Assembly (NCBI GenBank): GCA_947474545.1
Contig: CANJJI010000019.1
Span: 1 to 42,853, forward strand
Length of the DNA stretch: 42,853 nucleotides
Reading direction: 5' to 3'
Source of the DNA: Beijerinckiaceae bacterium
Lineage (GTDB): Bacteria; Pseudomonadota; Alphaproteobacteria; Rhizobiales; Beijerinckiaceae
Position 1 is the stretch's first letter. Every line of letters starts with the position of its first letter. Under the pieces are notes generated by a model, which was given only the letters and a program-made list of their open reading frames with translations, was not told the origin of the DNA and did no database searches. The position numbers and the translations under genes were made by a program. Shown here one piece after another: positions 1 to 8,261 of the stretch.

Positions 1-235
1 CTGGCCATCCTTGACCGCCGACCAACGCCTCGCCCCGGGGAAGGCAGGTCGGGACGGAGGGATGGTCTGCCCGCTCTAACAAAGGGATACCCTGATGCGC
101 GTCGTCACCTGTGCAGCGCCCTAACCCACTCGGTTTTCAAAAGAGGCATTTATTTCAATCCCCACGCTTCTCCCAATGCCTCGATCCTGCTAGCCTTGCA
201 ACAGTCAGCAATTATGACGGGCACGGGAGGATAAC

Positions 236-1696
236 ATGAGCGAAGAAAACCAGCGCCGCGATTTCAAGGATTTTTTCGTCACAAGACGGCAAATGATCGC
301 TGGCGCCACAGCAGGAGCGGCAACATTTCTGACTGGCCTGAATCCGTCAATCGCGCAGGTTCCACGTGCACGCGAAGGGCGTTACCTCATAAAGAATGGC
401 GTCGTGCTGTCGTTCGATCCGAAAGTTGGAGATTTCGACAAAGCCGACGTACTGATCGAGAATGGCAAGATCCTAGAGGTCAAGCCGAACATCGCAGCCA
501 ACGCGACCATACTTGACGCATCCGACATGATTGTCCTGCCCGGGTTTGTTGACAGCCACCACCACTTTTATCAAAGCGCTTTGCGCAACATTCTCGGTAA
601 TGGCCTGCTGGCTGATTATTTTCGTGACATGGTGTTGAAAGCAACACCGCTCTATCGCGTGGAAGATGCTTACATCGGTGTACTCGCTGGCGCCCTGCGT
701 TCACTGAGTTCCGGTATTACCCAGATCACCGATCTGTCTCAGGTGTCTAATTCGCCTGGTCACAGTGACACGATGATCAAGGCATTCAAGGATAGCAACA
801 TACGCGCCGTTTATGCCTATTCGCGCGGTTATGGCGAGGGCGCAAAATATCCCGATGACGTTGCGCGGCTGCAGAAGGAACATTTCGCCAGCAAGGATCA
901 ATTGGTCACACTCGCGCTCGGCACGGGCGTCGAAAAAGAGCAATGGCTCGTGGCGCGCAAACACGGCTTGCGCATTTATACACATGTTGTCGGCAGTCTG
1001 CCGACCAGCACGCCAGCGCTTGTTATGAAACTTGGCGATGAAGGCTTGATGGGCGCTGACAATGTCTACATCCATTTTACCGGCTCAACAGCCGAACACA
1101 TGAAGCGTGTCAAGGCGACCGGCGGCGCAATCTCGATGGCCGTGCCCATTGAAATGACCATGCGCCACGGCATGCCGCCATTGCAGCTGGCGCTGGATGC
1201 CGGCATCCGCCCCAGCCTGTCCAGCGATGTGGAAACAACAATGGCTGCGGATATTTTCTCGCAGATGCGTTCCGCATTCACGTTGCAACGCGCCCTTGTG
1301 AATGAACGTTCGATCCAGGGTGAAAAGGAACTTCCGCCTTTGCTGAGCGCGAAGGACATTATCGCCATGGCGACGATTGAAGGCGCACGCTGCAATGCGC
1401 TCGAGAGCAAGACAGGATCGCTCACCCCCGGCAAGGATGCCGATATCGTCATGCTGCGCACCAATATGACCAATGTGATGCCGCTCAACAATGCCTATGG
1501 CGCCGTTGTCACCGGCATGGATACGAGCAATGTCGACACGGTCATGGTTGCGGGCAGGATCGTCAAACACAAGGGTCTTTTGACCGGCGTGAATATCGCG
1601 GCCATGCAAAAAAGGATCACCGCCTCGCGCGACTACATTGTCGAAAAGGCCGGGTGGCCAAAGTCGGTGATTGATACGAGCCTGCCGGGTCACTGA
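236..1696 (+). CDS. Tat-exported metal-dependent amidohydrolase (chlorohydrolase/deaminase-like)
   Basis: Predicted 486-residue member of the amidohydrolase superfamily, whose enzymes hydrolyse C-N or C-Cl bonds on ring or amide substrates with a bound metal. The HxH metal motif after the first strand is at H108-H110 (context DSHHHF). Further candidate ligands are H250 (IYTH), H280 (VYIH) and the catalytic Asp D331 (SSDVE). The N-terminus has a twin-arginine pattern (TRRQM, R17-R18), a hydrophobic stretch and a likely cleavage site near residue 41, so the enzyme is probably folded in the cytoplasm and exported by Tat. That is unusual for this family. The start is supported by GGGAGG at 225-230, five bases upstream. 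The C-terminus has the usual composite beta domain (TPGKDADIVML). It converges with the dipeptidase gene, 14 bp away. The substrate cannot be read from sequence. Confidence 0.88.
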   Translation: MSEENQRRDFKDFFVTRRQMIAGATAGAATFLTGLNPSIAQVPRAREGRYLIKNGVVLSFDPKVGDFDKADVLIENGKILEVKPNIAANATILDASDMIVLPGFVDSHHHFYQSALRNILGNGLLADYFRDMVLKATPLYRVEDAYIGVLAGALRSLSSGITQITDLSQVSNSPGHSDTMIKAFKDSNIRAVYAYSRGYGEGAKYPDDVARLQKEHFASKDQLVTLALGTGVEKEQWLVARKHGLRIYTHVVGSLPTSTPALVMKLGDEGLMGADNVYIHFTGSTAEHMKRVKATGGAISMAVPIEMTMRHGMPPLQLALDAGIRPSLSSDVETTMAADIFSQMRSAFTLQRALVNERSIQGEKELPPLLSAKDIIAMATIEGARCNALESKTGSLTPGKDADIVMLRTNMTNVMPLNNAYGAVVTGMDTSNVDTVMVAGRIVKHKGLLTGVNIAAMQKRITASRDYIVEKAGWPKSVIDTSLPGH

Positions 1697-1710
1697 CCCG
1701 GGGCAGAACT

Positions 1711-2373
1711 TTATTCGATTGGCACATCGAAGGCTTTCGCGCCCGGTGCGGGGAAGCCGAAATGCCACCACTCCCGTGTATAATTTTTGAAGCCGCCAGA
1801 TTCCATCAAGGCTTTGAGCTTCTGGCGATTGCCGCGCGCTTCAGGCGAAACATGAGCCGCAGTTGCCGATCTTGGGTCGAAGAAATCGAATGGCGTGCCA
1901 AATTCCAGGGCTGTCCCATCAATTCTGCGCAAGGAAAGATCGACAGCGCTGCCCGTCGAATGCGCGGAATAACGCCCTATATAACCCTCCGCGAACAAGG
2001 CGCTTTTCGCGGCATTGGGATAATAGATAGCCTTGGTGCTCTGGTCCTGGATATCTTGCGCCCATTGAACGAATGCCGCCGTGGCGCGCGCCGGGCGGTA
2101 ACAATCATGGACAGCGAGTCGCAATCCCTGCTTCCGGGCAGTTTCCGCAACCTTGGCCAGCGCCTCGGCTGCAGGGCGAAGCAACCAGCATCGCCCTGCA
2201 CTGTAGCCGGGCACAACCCGCCCGGTGAAATTGTCGGCCGTGGCGTAGCGCATGTCTTCGACAACCAGTGCAGACACCTCGCTGATCGCAGAAAAACCTT
2301 GTGGCAATTGGCTCGCCCAAACGTCACCAGCCCACACCAATGCGAGCCCTAACCACCACGCGCGTGTATCCAT
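1711..2373 (-). CDS. D-alanyl-D-alanine dipeptidase, VanX/DdpX family (peptidase M15D)
   Basis: 220-residue zinc dipeptidase of the VanX/DdpX type, which cleaves D-Ala-D-Ala. The family motifs are complete: YRP at 92-94 with the transition-state Arg R93, the SxHxxGxAvD motif with H138 and D145, and the EWWHF motif with E201 and H204. The N-terminus (WWLGLALVWAGDVWAS) is a plausible signal peptide cut near residue 20, so it probably acts in the periplasm on peptidoglycan-derived dipeptide. No VanH/VanA partner genes are nearby, so turnover or recycling of D-Ala-D-Ala is more likely than glycopeptide resistance. It lies 10 bp downstream of the alpha/beta hydrolase gene on the same strand, and the two are probably co-transcribed. 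The ribosome binding site before the ATG is weak, which fits coupling to the upstream gene. Confidence 0.92.
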   Translation of the reverse strand: MDTRAWWLGLALVWAGDVWASQLPQGFSAISEVSALVVEDMRYATADNFTGRVVPGYSAGRCWLLRPAAEALAKVAETARKQGLRLAVHDCYRPARATAAFVQWAQDIQDQSTKAIYYPNAAKSALFAEGYIGRYSAHSTGSAVDLSLRRIDGTALEFGTPFDFFDPRSATAAHVSPEARGNRQKLKALMESGGFKNYTREWWHFGFPAPGAKAFDVPIE

Positions 2374-2383
2374 AAGTGCTTCG

Positions 2384-3589
2384 TCACGCGCCTTCCTTCA
2401 GCTGGCGCGTGATCCATGGCAGCACCACTGTCTCGAAGATCTTCTGATCGCTCAGCGTCTTCATGCGGCCCATATGGCCGCCTTCCGGATTGACCCAGGC
2501 CTCTTTCGGGCTGCCTGAACGCATCATCACATAGAGATCGGAGATCGGGATTTGCGAATCCAGGGCGCCATTGACAAGAAACATCGGCGCTGAAGGCTTT
2601 TGCAACCATTTGGCGTCCACAAGCGACATCTTGGGACCATAGGCAAGAAAGTCATCAAGCGTCTTGACGCCATAGACTGCCGAACGCGCTTCAAACAGAC
2701 CGAACAGGTATTCTCGGGTCCCCAGCGCCTTTTTCTGCCACTCCGGCTGGAAATACCCGTGCACGGGTCCACCCTGCACCACCGCACCGCGCAGGCGATC
2801 CTTGTCCGTATAAGCTAGCCGCGCTGACCAGTGGCCGCCCCAGCTGCCGCCGTACACCGCTATGCGATTACCATCGATATCGTCGCGCTTCTGCAGGACG
2901 TCGATCGCCGCAGAAAAAACTTTTTCAGCGCCTGGCTCAATCAGGATTCGGGTCTGTCCCGTACCCGGCATATCCATCGCGAGAAATGCGATGCCCTGCT
3001 TGAGATAGCCCGCGTTGCGGATCGCTGCATTCTCCTTGCGCCCGTCAAGCCCGCCGATGGTCAGCACCACGGGCGGCTTGGCGACACCGGCAGGCTTGCG
3101 CAGGTAGCCAACAATCTGTTTGCCATTATAGGTGTATTTGACCGCCTCTATGGGCGGATCGATGGAGCGGGAATAACCGGCGAACGCCTCGACAGCCTTG
3201 TCATAGGCCTTGAAAGTTCCCGGTGAATCCTCCAGCGGGAAGCGCGCGAACATGTAATATTCCATGGCGTGTTCGAACGCCTGGGCCGCGGCGGCCTTGT
3301 CGCTGGCCTCAAGCGATTGCGCCTTGGCCAGATGCCGGTCGCCAATTGCGCTCCACACAGCGGCCCATTCGTCCCGGTTCTGGCTTTTCAGATTGGCCAG
3401 CGCCTCGCGCACTTCGGCCGCATCGAGTTGCGAAACCGGGTAGGCCTTGCGGTCTGCCCGCTCCTGGATCTCGGACTTCAGCTCATCTAGAGTTCGCGCA
3501 GGCGCAAGCTGCGCCATTGATGCTCCAGCGCTGATCGCCAATCCGGCAAAAATCACCCCGGATCGCAAAAAACTGCGTGTTACACCCAT
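2384..3589 (-). CDS. Exported alpha/beta hydrolase (FrsA/DUF1100-like esterase)
   Basis: 401-residue serine hydrolase. The start is taken at the ATG at 3589 because GGAGG lies a few bases before it; the reading frame stays open four codons further to a TTG. A signal peptide (hydrophobic core VIFAGLAISAGASMA, cut near AQ|LAP) suggests a periplasmic protein. About 110 helical residues precede the alpha/beta hydrolase fold. The nucleophile elbow is GGSWGG (S249), followed by an Asp in NGALDSQ (D344) and a His in EGGHMG (H372), so the triad looks complete. The N-terminal helical part plus a C-terminal catalytic fold resembles FrsA/DUF1100-type and acyl-peptidase-like hydrolases. The substrate is unknown. 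It is probably first in an operon with the D-Ala-D-Ala dipeptidase and diverges from the LLM monooxygenase. Confidence 0.85.
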   Translation of the reverse strand: MGVTRSFLRSGVIFAGLAISAGASMAQLAPARTLDELKSEIQERADRKAYPVSQLDAAEVREALANLKSQNRDEWAAVWSAIGDRHLAKAQSLEASDKAAAAQAFEHAMEYYMFARFPLEDSPGTFKAYDKAVEAFAGYSRSIDPPIEAVKYTYNGKQIVGYLRKPAGVAKPPVVLTIGGLDGRKENAAIRNAGYLKQGIAFLAMDMPGTGQTRILIEPGAEKVFSAAIDVLQKRDDIDGNRIAVYGGSWGGHWSARLAYTDKDRLRGAVVQGGPVHGYFQPEWQKKALGTREYLFGLFEARSAVYGVKTLDDFLAYGPKMSLVDAKWLQKPSAPMFLVNGALDSQIPISDLYVMMRSGSPKEAWVNPEGGHMGRMKTLSDQKIFETVVLPWITRQLKEGA

Positions 3590-3882
3590 GTCTTCCTCCA
3601 AATCAGCGGCTTGCCCGTTTGTTAGAGGCCAGAGTCCGACCTTTCAATGACGCTGTCAACAGCTCCACGTTGCTGCAGCCGCCAGCGGGCATTATGGTCA
3701 TGCCCAACATGTTCGCCTCCCAAACACATGCCGGAGAGAAATTTTTGAGGCCAACAGACCCGATTTCGAGCGCAAGCCCAAAGGCTCGCCGGATCGCCTT
3801 TAACGAATCGTCCCTGCAGAAAAACCTTGTAAGGGCCGCCCCGCAACTGAACCCGGCAAACCCAAGAAGGAGTACGCGCGCC
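3590..3882. other. Divergent intergenic region
   Basis: A 293-bp spacer between the divergently transcribed alpha/beta hydrolase and LLM oxidoreductase genes. It must hold both promoters, but I see no confident -35/-10 pair. A frame continuous with the LLM gene is open across it, but it codes for nothing recognisable and lies upstream of the better start. Confidence 0.5.
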
Positions 3883-4992
3883 ATGCCATCAGGCCGCTAT
3901 CAGATGTACAACGACAACAGCTTCAAGCTGGGCCTGTTCGGCGCCAATTGCTCGTCAGGCCGCGCCGCCAACATCCTGCCAGAACGCTGGCTGGCCGATT
4001 GGGAGAGCTGCGCCACCATGGCGAAGATGGCTGACGAGGCGGGTTTCGATTTCATCCTGCCGATTGGCCGCTGGAAAGGCTACGGCGGCGCTACCAACTT
4101 CCAGGGCACAACTTTTGAGACGCTCACCTGGGCGACCGGCCTGCTCGCGCTGACCAGAAGCATCACTGTATTCGGCACAGTCCACGCCCCGCTTTTCAAT
4201 CCCATGGTGGCCGCCAAACAGATGGTCACAGCCGATCATGTCGGAAATGGCCGTTTCGCCCTCAATATCGTCGTGGGATGGAATGAACCGGAATTCAAAA
4301 TGTCGGGCATTCAGCAACGGGATCACGCCGACCGCTACGATTATGCAGAAGAATGGATCGCAGCGATGAAGCAGATGTGGAGCACAGAAGGATCGTCCGA
4401 CTTCCAGTCAGACTATCTTCATCTGCAGGGGCTCGTCTGCGAACCCAAACCGGTCGGGCGAACCTCGCCGCTAATCATAAATGCGGGACAATCGGATGCT
4501 GGCCGGGCCTTCGCCATGCGTTGCTGCAACGGCTTTTTCACGAATTTTCGCGAAGCGGGCGTCGAGCGCGCTACCGCCTTCGTCGAGGCTTTCAAATCCG
4601 AAGCGCGCTCGAATGGGCGTGAGATCGATGTCTATACGCAAGGACACGTGGTGTGCCGGCCCACGCGCAAAGAAGCGGAAGACTATTTCCACCATCTGAC
4701 AAATGAAGGCGCAGATTACGGCGCGCTCGAAGAAGCCCTCCGCCTTAAAAACATCACCCGCGAAAACACGCTCGATTTCGAGGCCCGCCTGAAGGCGATG
4801 CCGCCTAACAATGTCGGTTACGCCATCGTCGGCTCGCCCGATGACATCGCGGAAAAATTCGCGCGCATTCATGGCGCTGGCATTTCGGGGATCGCCTTCT
4901 CGCTGGTCAATTATGTGAAGGAGCTGCCGCTGCTGGTGCAGGAGGTCCTGCCAAGGCTGGAGAAAATGGGGATGCGGACTGCGGCAACCTGA
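3883..4992 (+). CDS. LLM-class flavin-dependent monooxygenase (RutA/DmoA/SsuD-like)
   Basis: 369-residue bacterial-luciferase-like oxidoreductase. Such enzymes use FMNH2 from a partner reductase and O2 to oxidise sulfur, nitrogen or carbon compounds. The start chosen is ATG 3883, preceded by AAGAAGGAG at 3864-3872; residues before it in the open frame have no family character. Typical TIM-barrel features include the N-terminal LGLFGANCSSG strand, FNPMVAAKQMVTADH, and GRFALNIVVGWNEPEF, which matches the pyrimidine oxygenase / dimethylsulfide monooxygenase branch. The C-terminal GSPDDIAEKF element is also characteristic. No flavin reductase is adjacent, so the partner must be encoded elsewhere. 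The family assignment is firm; the substrate is unknown. Confidence 0.9.
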   Translation: MPSGRYQMYNDNSFKLGLFGANCSSGRAANILPERWLADWESCATMAKMADEAGFDFILPIGRWKGYGGATNFQGTTFETLTWATGLLALTRSITVFGTVHAPLFNPMVAAKQMVTADHVGNGRFALNIVVGWNEPEFKMSGIQQRDHADRYDYAEEWIAAMKQMWSTEGSSDFQSDYLHLQGLVCEPKPVGRTSPLIINAGQSDAGRAFAMRCCNGFFTNFREAGVERATAFVEAFKSEARSNGREIDVYTQGHVVCRPTRKEAEDYFHHLTNEGADYGALEEALRLKNITRENTLDFEARLKAMPPNNVGYAIVGSPDDIAEKFARIHGAGISGIAFSLVNYVKELPLLVQEVLPRLEKMGMRTAAT

Positions 4993-5166
4993 GACGCCGG
5001 ATGTCTTGATTGAATTATGAGTTGATCAAAACTGCCGCTGCTATAAGTCGCCCAATCCAGGACTTGTATTTGCGCGGCGGCGGGCCACATAAATCTCGCA
5101 TCTGAATTCGTGGGGAACCCGGCCAAATCTTTTGCGGCTGGACAACCTCATGCGCTGGAGACCGCC

Positions 5167-5652
5167 ATGAACGTCACACGCAATCCTGCCGCTCAAGCTG
5201 GCCCCGTGATCGATAACGATCTTCCCGCCCGTGCGCTGGAAGGCGTGCGGACCCGGCGTATGATCGCTATCCTCTTTGATCTGATGCTGGTCACCCTTCT
5301 CGTCGGCGTCACCGTTTTTGTCCTGGGTCTGCTGGGCATCCTGACTTTCGGGCTGACCTGGCTGCTGATCCCTGCGGTGATCGCTCTCTATCCGCTGATC
5401 GCGCTGCTGTATAATGGCGTCACGATATCAGGCTGGCGGCGGGCGACGCCCGGCATGCATATCATGGACCTCGAAATGCGCCTCACTGACGGGGACACGG
5501 TCAGCTTCCTGCATGCCGCTGTCCATGCGGTGCTGTTCTATCTGACCTGGTATATTTTCGCGCCGCTGATCCTGGTCTCGCTGGTCGCCCATAACAAGCG
5601 TTGCCTGCACGACATGCTGGCCAATGTCGTGGTCGTCCGCCGCCCGAACTGA
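5167..5652 (+). CDS. RDD-family inner-membrane protein
   Basis: 161-residue membrane protein. The start is ATG 5167 with GGAG at 5157-5160; an in-frame ATG at 5110 would add 19 residues that do not fit the family. After a short cytosolic N-terminus comes the RDD-type first helix (RRMIAILFDLMLVTLLVG, with conserved Arg and Asp), a second hydrophobic segment (LTWLLIPAVIALYPLIALLY), the loop with ATPGMHIMDLEM, and a third hydrophobic segment before KRCLHDMLANVVVV. These match the RDD domain, a family of mostly unknown function in which some members are linked to ion or proton exchange. It is followed by a strong terminator and appears to be a single-gene unit. Confidence 0.87.
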   Translation: MNVTRNPAAQAGPVIDNDLPARALEGVRTRRMIAILFDLMLVTLLVGVTVFVLGLLGILTFGLTWLLIPAVIALYPLIALLYNGVTISGWRRATPGMHIMDLEMRLTDGDTVSFLHAAVHAVLFYLTWYIFAPLILVSLVAHNKRCLHDMLANVVVVRRPN

Positions 5653-5672
5653 ACGGGATAGTTCACGATCAG

Positions 5673-5709
5673 CGCCGCTTCGCCTCCCCGCGAAGCGGCG
5701 TATTTTATT
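5673..5709 (+). terminator. Rho-independent terminator of the RDD gene
   Basis: Perfect 11-bp stem CGCCGCTTCGC (5673-5683) with GCGAAGCGGCG (5690-5700), a six-base loop, then the T-rich run TATTTTATT. It starts 20 bp after the RDD stop codon. Confidence 0.88.
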
Positions 5710-5722
5710 GGCCAAAGCGGTA

Positions 5723-5857
5723 GCCATCCCAACTCCTGGGATGGCCGTCACTGGCCAGATTGCACGCCCGATCCCGCATTGCGAGTCCGTAAGCGTGTCG
5801 CTAAGCTTGTCTTTACGATCGCCTTCGGAGGAAACCGGATCGCAAAAGCCGATCCGG
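5723..5857. repeat. Two further inverted repeats upstream of the Bug-type gene
   Basis: GCCATCCCA (5723-5731) pairs with TGGGATGGC (5737-5745), and CCGGATCG (5835-5842) pairs with CGATCCGG (5850-5857). Neither has a following T-run, so they are not obvious terminators. They lie 80-215 bp before the solute-binding protein gene and could be leader RNA structure or operators. The function is not known. Confidence 0.45.
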
Positions 5858-5936
5858 GGAGCGCGGGCAAAATCGTCTGAACCGGCAGGCTTCTTCCAGC
5901 CGTTCAGCTGCAAAAATTGCGCAATGGGAGGATCAG

Positions 5937-6911
5937 ATGATTTCAAGACGCGAACTTCTTGCCTATGGCGGCGCGGCGGCGGGCGCGCATTTTATCGGCG
6001 GAGCGGCGGGCGCGCAGGACGCCTGGCCAAGCCAGGACATGAAAACGATCTGCGGATTTCCCGCTGGCAGCGGTGCGGATATTGTCACGCGCTTTTACGC
6101 CAAGGCGCTGGCTGATCGCATCGGCCGCAACGTCTCGGTCGAGAACCGCCCCGGCGCCTTCGGCAATATCGCCGTGGAAGCGATTGCTCGCGCCAAGGAC
6201 GGGCACACGATTGGCATTCTGCCTTCATCGGCCGTCGCAGCCGCGCCCGCGCTCTACAAAACCGTGCCGTTTGATCCCGTCGCCGATTTCGATCAGGTGA
6301 CGACCCTGATCAAGGTGCCGTGGGTTTTGCTCGTGGCCGCCAGCAGCCCGTTCAAGACCGTCGCGGATCTGACAGACCATCTGCGCAAGCAGGGCGACAA
6401 GGCGTCTTATGGTTCGGTCGCCAACAGCGGGCTGATTTCGAGCGAGCTCTACAAGCTCGCCTTCGATCTCAAGACTGTCGAGGTGAAATACAAGGACCCG
6501 TTCGGCATGCTGAACGATCTTGACGGCGGCCATATCGCCTTTGCGCATCTGGATGCTTCGACAACCCTGGCCACCATCAAGCAGGGTAAGATCCGCCTGC
6601 TGGCGACCTCCATGCAGACCCGCGCCAGCGCCTTTCCCGATGTGCCCAGCGCTGCCGAATCCGGAATCAAAAATTCCAATCTCTTCGGCTATTGGTCGAT
6701 CGCCATGCCCAAGGGCACAGCGCCGCAGATCATCGCGCGGCTGGAAAAAATCTATAACGAAATCGTCGCCACCGACGAGAACAAGAAGTTTGTCGCCAAC
6801 ATCGGCTGCGAACTTTTCGCGGGCACCACAGCCAGCGCGCGCGAGGCACTGGTGAAGGAAGTGGAGACCTGGCGCGAATATGTGCGCATCGCGAAGATCG
6901 AGAAGATATAG
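5937..6911 (+). CDS. Bug-family (tripartite tricarboxylate transporter) substrate-binding protein
   Basis: 324-residue periplasmic binding protein of the Bug/TctC type, which captures carboxylates or related small organics for a TctAB-like transporter. It begins with a twin-arginine-like signal (MISRRELLAYGGAAAG) and a cleavage region around GAQDAWP. Family signatures follow: FPAGSGADIVTRFYAKALADR, VENRPGAFGNIAVEAIARAKDGHTIG, VPFDPVADFDQVTTL, GKIRLLATS, and AFPDVPSAAESG near the hinge. The start has GGGAGG at 5926-5931. No TctA/TctB membrane genes are adjacent, as is common for orphan Bug proteins. It is flanked upstream by inverted repeats and downstream by a repeat cluster, so it is probably monocistronic. 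The ligand is unknown. Confidence 0.92.
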   Translation: MISRRELLAYGGAAAGAHFIGGAAGAQDAWPSQDMKTICGFPAGSGADIVTRFYAKALADRIGRNVSVENRPGAFGNIAVEAIARAKDGHTIGILPSSAVAAAPALYKTVPFDPVADFDQVTTLIKVPWVLLVAASSPFKTVADLTDHLRKQGDKASYGSVANSGLISSELYKLAFDLKTVEVKYKDPFGMLNDLDGGHIAFAHLDASTTLATIKQGKIRLLATSMQTRASAFPDVPSAAESGIKNSNLFGYWSIAMPKGTAPQIIARLEKIYNEIVATDENKKFVANIGCELFAGTTASAREALVKEVETWREYVRIAKIEKI

Positions 6912-7430
6912 GGGCGCTTTTCACTACGTCGGTGAATGTCATCCCGGACGCCGCAGGCGATCCGGGATCGTCCGCCTGAGGCAAAGACCTTCTGCCAACG
7001 CACCAGCCAACAAAACCCTCGCGCTGAGAAGGCCTGCGCAGCAAGCCCCGCGTCTTTCGACAAGCTCAGGAAGAGCACGCAAGGCTGCGAAGAAGACGTA
7101 ATGCGCGCCCCGGCGGCGCGCTGGAGTGTAGCCACGGGTGGAGCGAAGCGAAACCCGTGGGAATGAGGCCGTTCTGAGGGCTTCGCCCCGGCGGGGCGAA
7201 GGAATTTCAACGGTGCGGCGGCGCGGGACCCGGCTGAACATCCGCATGCGATCGAACCAAAATTCTCTGCCCCTTCAGGGCAGAATTTCCGCTGGGGATC
7301 AGAATCCACGGGTTCCGCTGCGCTTCCCCCGTGGCTACAATCTCGCGCCCCCGCAGGGGCGCTGGAACAGCACAGATCAATGCCGCAAAATCCGATGCTG
7401 CCATGCGCTCGCAAATTTTTTGGAACAAAT
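6912..7430. repeat. Cluster of nested palindromic repeats (BIME-like intergenic region)
   Basis: Non-coding stretch between the Bug-type gene and the SOS-type promoter. In order it holds the REP-like palindrome at 6941; a segment with TTTCGACAAGCTCAGGAAG (about 7056-7074), resembling dispersed repeats of related genomes; GCGCGCC/GGCGCGC at 7103-7121; CCACGGGT/ACCCGTGG at 7132-7160; CTTCGCCCC/GGGGCGAAG at 7181-7201; TCTGCCC/GGGCAGA at 7266-7284; and CCACGGG/CCCGTGG at 7306-7334. The 7103-7160 block reappears in inverted orientation at about 7306-7363, including the inner GGAGCGAAGCG-like sequence and flanking GTAG/CTAC. Short open frames here have no coding character. Confidence 0.75.
6941..6968. 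repeat. REP-like palindrome
   Basis: ATCCCGGA (6941-6948) and TCCGGGAT (6961-6968) flank an inner CGCC-GCA-GGCG hairpin. The outer core (TCATCCCGG / CCGGGAT) also occurs in a second palindrome at 8262-8295, which suggests a dispersed repeat family. Confidence 0.7.
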
Positions 7431-7435
7431 TCCAT

Positions 7436-7476
7436 TTGACAAACATGGCTCCGGTCCTTATGTTCTTGGTTTGTTC
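7436..7476 (+). promoter_or_regulatory. Predicted SOS (LexA-regulated) promoter
   Basis: TTGACA at 7436-7441 and TATGTT at 7459-7464 are spaced by exactly 17 bp, a near-ideal sigma-70-type promoter. Overlapping the -10 is GTTC (7462-7465), seven bases TTGGTTT, then GTTC (7473-7476). This is the direct-repeat LexA box GTTC-N7-GTTC of alphaproteobacteria. A box placed across the -10 would block RNA polymerase, as expected for LexA repression. Confidence 0.72.
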
Positions 7477-7495
7477 GTTTTCAAAAAAGCCAGTC

Positions 7496-8182
7496 ATGGA
7501 CATTCCCGCAGCCATCGATCTCAACAAAACCCTCCTTGCCCGCATCATCGCGGGGCTCTTCACTCTGCTGGGTGGGGGGACCGGGCCTGCGCGGATTTCT
7601 ATTGAATTGCATCGCAGAATTGTGCGGGTGTTGCGGCCCGCTGAATCGGCTGTGCGGCGGTTGATTGTCGTGCTGGTCACGATCAAAGGCATGAAAGCGC
7701 CGCTGCTGCGCGCACATTCGCGTTCTGTGCCCTCAGGCCTTGCCGGCAAGGGAGAGGGAAAAAAGCGCCAGTCTTTCCTGCTTTTTGATCCCCGGCAGCG
7801 GTTCTGGCGTCAGCGTCCCGCGAAAAAAGCCCCCGCCGCGCTGCCGCGCATTATTTCGCTCACCGATGAAGGACTCCGCAGGCTCAGGGAGAGCCTCGAT
7901 GCCCCGGCCCTGGCGGACAAAAAGACCGAGGACATAAGCCCTATCAAACTCCTGCGCCGTCTTGAGGCCGTTGCCGGCGCGCTCAACGATCTGCCGCATC
8001 AGGCCAGACGTCTCATCCGCGCACTGGCCAGACGCCAGAGCCTACCGAAATTGAAATTCAGAACGCCTTTGCGGCCGGGACGCCCGCCGGGCAACCGCCA
8101 AAAACCTCGTCTGGAAGTCGATCACGTCTTGCGCGACTGCGACTGGCTCGCCCGCAATGCCCTCGCCCCCGATACGTCCTGA
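7496..8182 (+). CDS. Basic conserved hypothetical protein, probably SOS-induced
   Basis: 228-residue protein of no recognised domain. The start is set at ATG 7496 because in-frame ATGs upstream (7445, 7460) lie inside the promoter; the leader is short and I see no clear Shine-Dalgarno. The N-terminal part has a hydrophobic segment (LLARIIAGLFTLLGGG) and the stretch RPAESAVRRLIVVLVTIKG. The middle is rich in Arg/Lys/Pro (LLFDPRQRFWRQRPAKK), followed by a probable helical part (LLRRLEAVAGALNDLPHQARRLIRALARRQ, quoted here only for orientation by its ends LLRRLEAV and RALARRQ) and a C-terminal PLRPGRPPGNRQKPRLEVDH segment. Its style matches unannotated proteins of Hyphomicrobiales, from memory and unverified. 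Strong positive charge would allow nucleic-acid binding, but that is inference. Confidence 0.72.
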   Translation: MDIPAAIDLNKTLLARIIAGLFTLLGGGTGPARISIELHRRIVRVLRPAESAVRRLIVVLVTIKGMKAPLLRAHSRSVPSGLAGKGEGKKRQSFLLFDPRQRFWRQRPAKKAPAALPRIISLTDEGLRRLRESLDAPALADKKTEDISPIKLLRRLEAVAGALNDLPHQARRLIRALARRQSLPKLKFRTPLRPGRPPGNRQKPRLEVDHVLRDCDWLARNALAPDTS

Positions 8183-8261
8183 GAGACAGCATACCCTTGG
8201 CTCAACAACCCGCGTGCGAAAGCATTGCGGGGGGCATTTGCTCGTCTGTTCGTCAGGTGAA

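Noticed and set aside
1-234. Plus-strand frame open from the window edge to TAA at 232-234
   Set aside because: 77 open codons could be the end of an upstream gene, but the residues show no convincing family match and third-base GC is not raised; a chance open frame is plausible in GC-rich DNA.
1711-2373. Vancomycin-resistance gene (vanX)
   Set aside because: Motifs fit the family, but no vanH, vanA or vanRS genes lie nearby and the protein has a signal peptide, so a housekeeping dipeptidase is more likely.
7103-7363. CRISPR array
   Set aside because: The repeats are inverted palindromes of uneven spacing, not direct repeats with regular spacers, and no cas genes are present.
7331-7495. Longer start for the SOS-linked hypothetical protein
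   Set aside because: The extra codons cover the repeat end, the -35/-10 and the LexA box, so translation from there is not compatible with the predicted transcription start.
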